From: Burkholderiales bacterium
Lineage (GTDB): Bacteria > Pseudomonadota > Gammaproteobacteria > Burkholderiales > Burkholderiaceae_C
Direction of reading: 5' to 3'
NCBI GenBank assembly: GCA_016702555.1
Contig: JADJDV010000002.1
Coordinates: 248,001 to 312,000 of the forward strand
Length of the DNA: 64,000 nucleotides
Shown here piece by piece: positions 58,352-64,000 of this stretch. The notes under the pieces were generated by a model that was given only the letters and a program-made list of their open reading frames with translations, made no database searches and had not been told where the DNA came from. The translations under genes and the position numbers were made by a program. Within the stretch, counting starts at the first letter, position 1; each line of letters begins with the position of its first letter.

Positions 58352-59596
58352 TTGCAAACCCATCTCAGCCCCGAATTCCGCGACACCCTCGACGGCCAGG
58401 AGGCCGAGGCGATCCTGCGCAAGTGCGTGCATTGCGGTTTCTGCCTCGCCACCTGCCCGACCTATCAGCTGCTGGGCGACGAGCTGGACAGCCCGCGCGG
58501 GCGCATCTACCTGATCAAGCAGGTGCTGGAAGGCCATGAGCCCACGCGCACCACCCAGCAGCACCTGGACCGCTGTCTGACCTGCCGCAACTGCGAGACC
58601 ACCTGCCCCAGCGGCGTGCAGTATGGCCGCCTGGTCGACATCGGCCGCCAGGTGGTCGAGGCCAAGGTGGCGCGGCCGGCGCCTGAGCAGCGCCAGCGCG
58701 ACTGGCTGCGCCGCGGCCTGTCCTCGCCGCTGTTCGGCCCGGCGATGCGCCTGGGCCAGTCGGTGCGCGGGCTGCTGCCAGCGTCGCTCCAGGCCAAGGT
58801 GCCGGCGCGGCGCGACCCCGGCCGCTGGCCGAGCCGCTCGCACGCGCGCAAGGTGCTGGTGCTGCAGGGTTGCGTGCAGCCGTCGATGGCGCCCAACATC
58901 GACGCGGCGACCGCGCGCGTGCTCGACGCCGCCGGCATCGAATGCGTGGTGGCGCGCGGGCAGGGCTGCTGCGGCGCGGTCAAGTACCACCTGGCCGACG
59001 CCGATGGCGGCCTGGCGCAGATGCGGGCCAACGTCGATGCCTGGTGGCGCCACATCGAGAGCGGCGCCATCGAGGCCATCGTCATCAACGCCTCCGGCTG
59101 CGGCGCCATGGTCAAGGAGTACGGCCACCTGCTGCGGCACGAGCCGCGCTACGCCGATCGGGCGGCGCGTGTGTCCGAGCTGGCGCGCGACCTGAGCGAA
59201 CTGCTGCCCGACATCGCCGCCGCCCTGCGTGGTCGAGTCAAGGCGCCCGCCGGCACGCTGGCCTGGCATTCGCCCTGCACGCTGCAGCACGGGCAGCAGT
59301 TGCGCGGCGGGGTCGAGCAGCACCTGGGCGCGCTTGGCTTCGACTTGCGGCCGGCGGCACAAGAGGCGCACCTGTGCTGCGGCTCGGCCGGCACCTATTC
59401 GGTGCTGCAGCCCGAGCTGTCGCAGCAGCTGCGCGAGCGCAAGCTGGGCCATCTGATGGGCGAACGCGGCGCCGAACGGCCGACGGCGATCCTGTCGGCC
59501 AACATTGGCTGCATCACGCATTTGCAGGCCGGCACCGAGCTGCCGGTGCGGCACTGGGTCGAGCTGCTCGACGAAGCGCTGCAGACACCTCGCTGA
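58352..59596 (+). CDS. glcF: glycolate oxidase iron-sulfur subunit GlcF
   Basis: A 414-residue subunit carrying two [4Fe-4S] motifs, CVHCGFCLATCP (about residues 27-38) and CLTCRNCETTCP (about 80-91), and two CCG domains (GQGCCGAVKYH near 209 and CCGSAGTYSVL near 344). The start is TTG at 58352. It gives the family N-terminus LQTHLSPEFRDT, while the upstream in-frame ATG would add 24 unrelated residues. The GGAG about 13 bp upstream is weak. Its usual operon partner glcE ends 1541 bp upstream. Confidence 0.93.
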   Translation: MQTHLSPEFRDTLDGQEAEAILRKCVHCGFCLATCPTYQLLGDELDSPRGRIYLIKQVLEGHEPTRTTQQHLDRCLTCRNCETTCPSGVQYGRLVDIGRQVVEAKVARPAPEQRQRDWLRRGLSSPLFGPAMRLGQSVRGLLPASLQAKVPARRDPGRWPSRSHARKVLVLQGCVQPSMAPNIDAATARVLDAAGIECVVARGQGCCGAVKYHLADADGGLAQMRANVDAWWRHIESGAIEAIVINASGCGAMVKEYGHLLRHEPRYADRAARVSELARDLSELLPDIAAALRGRVKAPAGTLAWHSPCTLQHGQQLRGGVEQHLGALGFDLRPAAQEAHLCCGSAGTYSVLQPELSQQLRERKLGHLMGERGAERPTAILSANIGCITHLQAGTELPVRHWVELLDEALQTPR

Positions 59597-59609
59597 TTGC
59601 GCGGCGGGT

Positions 59610-60494
59610 TCAGGGCGAAGGCGGCTGGCGCGGCGCCGGGCGCAGGCTGAGCAAGGCCACCAGCACGATCAACGCGCCGCCGGCCCAGGTGGCTGGTGTG
59701 GGCTGGGCGGCGCCGAGCAGCACCGCCGACACGGCGGCGATCACCACCTCGGCCAGCATGATCAGCGCCGTCACGTGCGCCGGCAGGCGCGCCGCGCCGT
59801 ACTGCAGCGCCAGATTGCCGGCCAGAAACGCCAGCGTCAGCGCCAGCGCCCAGGGCAGCCAGTCGGTCGACAGTGCGGGCGGCGCGTCACCGGCCAGCCC
59901 ACCCAGCGCCAGCGCACTGCTCATCAGCAGGCCGCCGGCGAACATGGCCAGCACGCGCGCATCGCGCGGCGTGTCGCGCCAGCGGCGCAGCAGCGCGTTG
60001 GTCAGCGCAAAGCAGAACCCGCCCAGCAGCGCCAGGAAGTCGGCCGCCCCGCTGGGCAGCGGCCAGGCCGCGCCCGGGCGATGCAGCACCAGCACCAAGC
60101 CGGCCAGCGCCAGCAGCAGGCGCAGCAGCGCGGCGCGCGTGGGTCGCTCGCCCAGCAGCCACCAGGCCAGGCCGATGGACCACACCGGCATCAGGTAGAA
60201 CAGCAGGGTGACGCGCACCACGTCGCCCACCGTCACGGCCCAGTTGAAGCCGACGTTGGTCAGCCCCGCCGCCGCCATCAGCCCCAGCAGGTACGGATGC
60301 GCCCACAGCACGCGCACGCTGCCGGGGCGCCACAGCAGCAGCGCCGCCAGCCCTCCGGCGTAGACGATGGCCGTGCTCCACAGCGGATGCAGGCCGTGCC
60401 GGTGCAGCGCCTTGAAGGCGATCCACGACAGGCCCCACACGGCGGCGTTGAACAGCAGCGCCAGCGCCGGGCGCGCCATCGAGGCAGGGCGCAT
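59610..60494 (-). CDS. EamA (DMT superfamily) transporter
   Basis: A 294-residue inner-membrane transporter with ten predicted helices in two EamA repeats. The first repeat includes LFNAAVWGLSWIAFKALHRH and the second LIMLAEVVIAAVSAVLLGAA near residues 242-261. Members export amino acids or metabolites. The ATG at 60494 lies five bases after the lplT stop; GTG 60497 is an alternative. It is convergent with glcF and probably co-transcribed with lplT. Confidence 0.85.
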   Translation of the reverse strand: MRPASMARPALALLFNAAVWGLSWIAFKALHRHGLHPLWSTAIVYAGGLAALLLWRPGSVRVLWAHPYLLGLMAAAGLTNVGFNWAVTVGDVVRVTLLFYLMPVWSIGLAWWLLGERPTRAALLRLLLALAGLVLVLHRPGAAWPLPSGAADFLALLGGFCFALTNALLRRWRDTPRDARVLAMFAGGLLMSSALALGGLAGDAPPALSTDWLPWALALTLAFLAGNLALQYGAARLPAHVTALIMLAEVVIAAVSAVLLGAAQPTPATWAGGALIVLVALLSLRPAPRQPPSP

Positions 60495-60498
60495 CACC

Positions 60499-61782
60499 TC
60501 AGTGCCGCCCGAAGCCGCCGCGCGCGATGCGCATCAGCTGCTTGATCTCGGCCGGGTGGTGGCGCAGGTTGTGGCGGTACCAGAGCTGGATCAGCAGCAT
60601 GACCGCCACCACCACGGCACCGAACAGGGCGATGGCGCCAAAGGCCGACAGGCCGATGCCGGTGGAGGCGGTGTAGAGCGCGCCCAGCGCCAGGATGCAG
60701 GCCTGCTCGTTGAAGTTCTGCACCGCGATCGAGCGGCCGGCGCCCATCAGGTTGTGGCCGCGGTGTTGCAGCAGCGCGTTCATCGGCACCACGATGTAGC
60801 CGCCCAGCGCCCCCATCGCGATCAGGAAGGGCACCGCCAGCCACAGCCGGTCGATGAACACCATGGCGATCACCAGTGCGCCCATCAGCAAGCCCAGCGG
60901 CATCACGCTGGTGGCGCGGTCCAGCCGCACGCGCATCGAGGCCGCGATGGCGCCCGCGGCGGTGCCGAAGGCCACCACGCCGACCAGGTTGGCCGCCTGC
61001 GTGGTGCCGTAGCCCAGCGCCACCGCCGCCCAGGCCAGCACGATGTAGCGCATGTTGCCCGACACGCCCCAGAACAGCGTGGTGGTGGCGAGAGAGATCT
61101 GGCCCAGCTTGTCGCGCCACAGGCGATTGTTGCAGCGCCGGAAGTCGGGCAGCAGGCTGCCCAGCCGGCGCGGCAGCGGGCGCATCTCGACGCCGGTGCG
61201 CGGGATGCGCAGGTTGATCGCGGCGGCGATGGCGTACACCAGCACCAGCACCGCGATCGCCGCCTCGGGCGGGGTGTCGACGCCGGTGTCGATGCCCGGC
61301 AGGTCGATCGCCAGCAGATGCGCCGACAAGTGCGGCCCCACCAGTTGCCCGCCCAGCAGCACGCCGAGGATGATGGAAGCGATGGTCAGCCCCTCGATCC
61401 AGCCGTTGGCCTTGACCAGTTGAGAGGGCGGCAGCAGCTCCGTCAGGATGCCGTACTTGGCCGGCGAATACGCGGCCGCGCCCAACCCGACGATGGCGTA
61501 GGCCAGCAAGGGGTGGCCGCCGAACAGCATGGCCAGGCAGCCGACGATCTTGATGGCGTTGCTGACGAACATGACCCAGCCCTTGGGCCGTGAGTCGGCG
61601 AAGGCGCCCACCCAGGGCGCCAGGATGACGTAGAACAGCGCGAACATCGGCACCAGCGCCGCCTGCTGCCAGGTCGGCGTGCCGCTGGTGCGCAGCAACT
61701 CCACCGCCGCGACGAACAGCGCGTTGTCGGCCAGCGAGCTGAAGAACTGCGCCGCCATGATGGTGTAGAAGCCGCGTTTCAT
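60499..61782 (-). CDS. lplT: lysophospholipid transporter LplT
   Basis: A 427-residue major-facilitator protein that flips lysophospholipids across the inner membrane for re-acylation. It starts MKRGFYTIMAAQFFSSLADN, followed by ALFVAAVELL, which is diagnostic of LplT. GLGAAAYSPAKYGILTELLP, near residues 97-116, is the conserved cytoplasmic-loop region. About 12 hydrophobic segments are seen. E. coli LplT is encoded with the acyltransferase Aas; here no aas is adjacent. The start at 61782 fits the family. Confidence 0.93.
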   Translation of the reverse strand: MKRGFYTIMAAQFFSSLADNALFVAAVELLRTSGTPTWQQAALVPMFALFYVILAPWVGAFADSRPKGWVMFVSNAIKIVGCLAMLFGGHPLLAYAIVGLGAAAYSPAKYGILTELLPPSQLVKANGWIEGLTIASIILGVLLGGQLVGPHLSAHLLAIDLPGIDTGVDTPPEAAIAVLVLVYAIAAAINLRIPRTGVEMRPLPRRLGSLLPDFRRCNNRLWRDKLGQISLATTTLFWGVSGNMRYIVLAWAAVALGYGTTQAANLVGVVAFGTAAGAIAASMRVRLDRATSVMPLGLLMGALVIAMVFIDRLWLAVPFLIAMGALGGYIVVPMNALLQHRGHNLMGAGRSIAVQNFNEQACILALGALYTASTGIGLSAFGAIALFGAVVVAVMLLIQLWYRHNLRHHPAEIKQLMRIARGGFGRH

Positions 61783-62157
61783 GCTGAGGCTCCCCCCTGA
61801 GGCGCTGCGCGCCACCGGATCGGGTCCGGGGCAGGCTTTCCCCCCGGAGGGGGGACAACGCTGGTGGCCGGCGCAGGTCCGGCCACGGCGTTCGGGCACG
61901 GCCTGCTCCGCCGCCCTTGGTAGGGGAGCGGCTTGCTGCGCCGCCGCTTTGCCGCCCTGCGAGGGGGCAGGGCACGCGGTATCGGCGCGGCGGCTGGCGC
62001 GGCTGCGGAGGGTGGAAATACGGGGAACAAGCGGGCTCGCCTTGTAAAGTGCGGCGGTTATAGCACGCACTCCCAGGCGCGCCATGGGGGGTTTGCCATG
62101 GTGCGGCGGTGCCAGAATCCGTGGCATCCGCCCTTGTGGTGCCTGTCCGATTCGCCC
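61783..62157. repeat. 375-bp lplT-alr gap with dispersed GC-rich elements
   Basis: No gene is visible between the divergent lplT and alr. A CCCCCC-GGA-GGGGGG hairpin lies at 61840-61854. The block 61853-61895 carries GACAACGC, GTGGCCGG and GCCACGGCGTTCG in the same order as the dctQ-dctM gap (about 5370-5440). GAGGCGCTGCGCGCC and GCTGCGCCGCCG segments follow. The last 120 bp, with TTATAGCAC near 62058, probably hold the alr promoter. Confidence 0.6.
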
Positions 62158-63255
62158 ATGCCCCGCCCCATCCACGCCACCATCCACACCGGCGCGCTGC
62201 GCCACAACCTGCAGCGCCTGCGCGCCGCCGCGCCGGGCGCGCGCCTGTGGGCCATCGTCAAGGCCAATGCCTACGGGCATGGCATCGAGCGCGCCTTCGA
62301 CGGCCTGCGCGGCGCCGACGGCTTTGCCCTGCTCGATCTGGCCGAGGCCGAGCGCGTTCGCACGCTGGGCTGGCGCGGGCCGATCTTGCTGCTGGAGGGC
62401 GTGTTCGAGCCGCGCGACCTGGAGCTGTGCTCGCGCCTGAACCTGTGGCACACGATTCACCGCGAGGCGCAGATCGACTGGCTGGCGGCGCACAAGACGC
62501 AGCAGCCGCAGCGCGTGTTCCTGAAGCTCAACTCGGGCATGAACCGGCTCGGCTTCGCGCCCGAGCGCTACCGCAGCGCCTACGCGCGCCTGGCGGCGCT
62601 GCCGCAGGTGGACGAGATCGCGCACATGACGCATTTCAGCGACGCCGATTCCGGCAAGGGCATCGCCGCGCAATGGGCCGCGTTCCAGCGCGCCACCGAC
62701 GGCCTGCCGGGCGAGCGCAGCCTGTGCAACAGCGCCGCCACGCTGCGTCACGCGCAGGACGAGGCGGTGCGCGGCGACTGGGTGCGCCCGGGCATCGCCG
62801 CCTATGGCTCGGCGCCCGATTCCCCCGAGCACGATGCCGCCCACTGGGGCCTGCGGCCGGCCATGACCCTGGCCGCGCGCCTGCTCGCGGTGAACCAGCT
62901 GAGCGTCGGCGACAGCGTCGGCTACGGCTCGACCTTCGTCGCCGAGGCGCCGATGCGCGTCGGCGTGGTCGCCTGCGGCTACGCCGACGGCTACCCGCGC
63001 CACGCGCCCACCGGCACGCCGGTGCTGGTCCACGGCGTGCGCACCCGCACCGTCGGCCGCGTCAGCATGGACATGCTCGCGGTCGACCTGGCGCCGCTGC
63101 CGCAGGCGCAACCCGGCAGCCTGGCCACCCTGTGGGGCGTGGCCGAGGGCGGTGCCGTGCTGCCGATCGACGAAGTGGCGCAGGCCGCTGGCACCATCGG
63201 CTACGAGCTGATGTGCGCGCTGGCGCCGCGCGTGCCGGTGTCGGTGGCTGAGTGA
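62158..63255 (+). CDS. alr: alanine racemase
   Basis: A 365-residue pyridoxal-phosphate enzyme that interconverts L- and D-alanine for peptidoglycan. The PLP lysine is K35 in [24 protein letters not shown] is near residues 121-132, and the catalytic tyrosine lies in VGYGSTF near 262. [11 protein letters not shown] lies near 301. The start at 62158 gives the normal N-terminus [14 protein letters not shown]. With dadA elsewhere in this window the cell can both make and oxidise D-alanine. It is convergent with badI, 4 bp apart. Confidence 0.95.
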   Translation: MPRPIHATIHTGALRHNLQRLRAAAPGARLWAIVKANAYGHGIERAFDGLRGADGFALLDLAEAERVRTLGWRGPILLLEGVFEPRDLELCSRLNLWHTIHREAQIDWLAAHKTQQPQRVFLKLNSGMNRLGFAPERYRSAYARLAALPQVDEIAHMTHFSDADSGKGIAAQWAAFQRATDGLPGERSLCNSAATLRHAQDEAVRGDWVRPGIAAYGSAPDSPEHDAAHWGLRPAMTLAARLLAVNQLSVGDSVGYGSTFVAEAPMRVGVVACGYADGYPRHAPTGTPVLVHGVRTRTVGRVSMDMLAVDLAPLPQAQPGSLATLWGVAEGGAVLPIDEVAQAAGTIGYELMCALAPRVPVSVAE

Positions 63256-63259
63256 GCCC

Positions 63260-64000
63260 TTACTTGGTGTACTTGCGAAACTCCGGCTTGCGCTTTTCCT
63301 TCAGTGCCGCCACGCCTTCGCGCGATTCGTCGGTGTCGTAGTAGAGCTTGAGTGCGTACATGCCCAGGCCGGCGATGCCGCTCTGGTGCGCGGTGTCCAT
63401 GTTGAAGCTGCGCTTGGCAATGGCGATGGCCGTCGGGCTGCGCTCGCAAATCGTCTCGGCCCACTCCTGCACGGTGGCGTCCAGCTGCTCGTGCGGCACG
63501 CAGACGTTGGCCAGGCCCATGGCCTCGGCTTCCTTGCCGCTGTAGCGCTTGTTCAGGTACCAGATCTCGCGGGCCTTCTTCTCGCCCACCACGCGGGCCA
63601 GGAAGGCGGTGCCGTAGCCCGGGTCCACCGAGCCCATCTTGGGCCCGACCTGGCCGAACACGGCTTTCTCCGAGCAGATGGTCAGGTCGCAGATGGTCGC
63701 CAGCACGTTGCCGCCGCCAATGGCGTAGCCCTGCACGCGCGCGATCACCGGCTTGGGCACGTCGCGGATGGCTGTGTGCAGCTCCTCCATCGGCAGGCCG
63801 ATGGTGCCGCGGCCGTCGTAGTTGCCGTTGTGGGCGGACTGGTCACCGCCGGTGCAGAACGCCTTCTCGCCGGCACCGGCCAGCACGATGCAGCCCACGC
63901 TGCGGTCGTAGCCCGCCTTGTTGAGCGCACGGATGATCTCGTCGCAGGTCTGGCCGCGGAAGGCGTTCATCTTGTCGGGGCGGTTGATGGTGATCCAGGC
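63260..64000 (-). CDS. badI: 2-ketocyclohexanecarboxyl-CoA hydrolase (BadI), 5' partial
   Basis: A crotonase-superfamily enzyme that opens the ring of 2-ketocyclohexanecarboxyl-CoA to pimeloyl-CoA, a step of cyclohexanecarboxylate and anaerobic benzoate breakdown. The frame is open to the window edge, so about 13 N-terminal residues are missing. Distinctive BadI blocks are INRPDKMNAFRGQTCDEII, ADKAFCTGGDQ-type sequence (here GAGEKAFCTGGDQSAHNGNY), RVQGYAIGGGNVLATICDLT, GPKMGSVDPGYGTAFLARVV and the C-terminal ALKLYYDTDESREG. These agree with the Rhodopseudomonas enzyme as remembered, more closely than with MenB, the nearest paralogue. Confidence 0.88.
   Translation of the reverse strand, partial: AWITINRPDKMNAFRGQTCDEIIRALNKAGYDRSVGCIVLAGAGEKAFCTGGDQSAHNGNYDGRGTIGLPMEELHTAIRDVPKPVIARVQGYAIGGGNVLATICDLTICSEKAVFGQVGPKMGSVDPGYGTAFLARVVGEKKAREIWYLNKRYSGKEAEAMGLANVCVPHEQLDATVQEWAETICERSPTAIAIAKRSFNMDTAHQSGIAGLGMYALKLYYDTDESREGVAALKEKRKPEFRKYTK

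Overview
The window is high-GC DNA (roughly two thirds G+C by eye) from a beta-proteobacterium. Burkholderiales, most likely Comamonadaceae, is my inference. It rests on TRAP-transporter and aromatic-degradation genes, a fused indolepyruvate ferredoxin oxidoreductase beside an Lrp-type regulator, a MetH lacking its homocysteine domain behind an SAH riboswitch, and several GC-rich dispersed intergenic repeats. I see no rRNA or tRNA genes.

Layout. 1-8671: a catabolic cluster on the + strand (HpaH and HpaI of the homoprotocatechuate meta-cleavage route, a class II aldolase, a PanE-like reductase, a DctPQM TRAP transporter, an SMP-30-type lactonase and a cyclase-family hydrolase). 8725-10353: an IS1380-family insertion sequence. 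10433-18898: a small exported protein, dadA with a divergent Lrp regulator, a secreted lipase-like lipoprotein, mltA with two small envelope genes, phoX and a second Lrp regulator. 19078-22829: indolepyruvate ferredoxin oxidoreductase, with a duplicated copy of its own 5' end in front. 22985-29217: yajC-secD-secF, then the SAH riboswitch and metH. 29253-30445: an Xre/ParS-type antitoxin and a Phd/PIN toxin-antitoxin pair reading directly into cas3. 30449-45884: a complete type I-E CRISPR-Cas locus (cas3, cas8e, cse2, cas7e, cas5e, cas6e, cas1, cas2) with a 113-repeat array. 46338-49051: a TauABC/SsuABC-like ABC transporter. 49308-64000: a BrkB-family protein, comM, a TorF porin with glnK-amtB, glcE and glcF split by two inserted genes, an EamA transporter with lplT, alr and a partial badI.

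The most interesting signal lies between cas3 and cas8e (32978-33176). Two degenerate CRISPR repeats flank a short spacer-like stretch. The first 11 nt of that stretch match, except at position 6, a site just upstream of and overlapping the putative cas8e promoter. The site carries a 5' AAG PAM. Further matches occur at positions 13, 15, 18 and 19. Positions 6 and 12, where the mismatches fall, are bases that type I-E Cascade flips out of the guide-target duplex. This is the signature of a built-in guide RNA with which Cascade would repress its own operon (CreR/CreA-like). Other notable items are the ior 5'-end duplication with an ATGA overlap, an in-frame REP-like palindrome inside metH, the toxin-antitoxin genes joined to cas3, deletion scars and a displaced repeat at the old end of the array, and the interrupted glcE-glcF pair.
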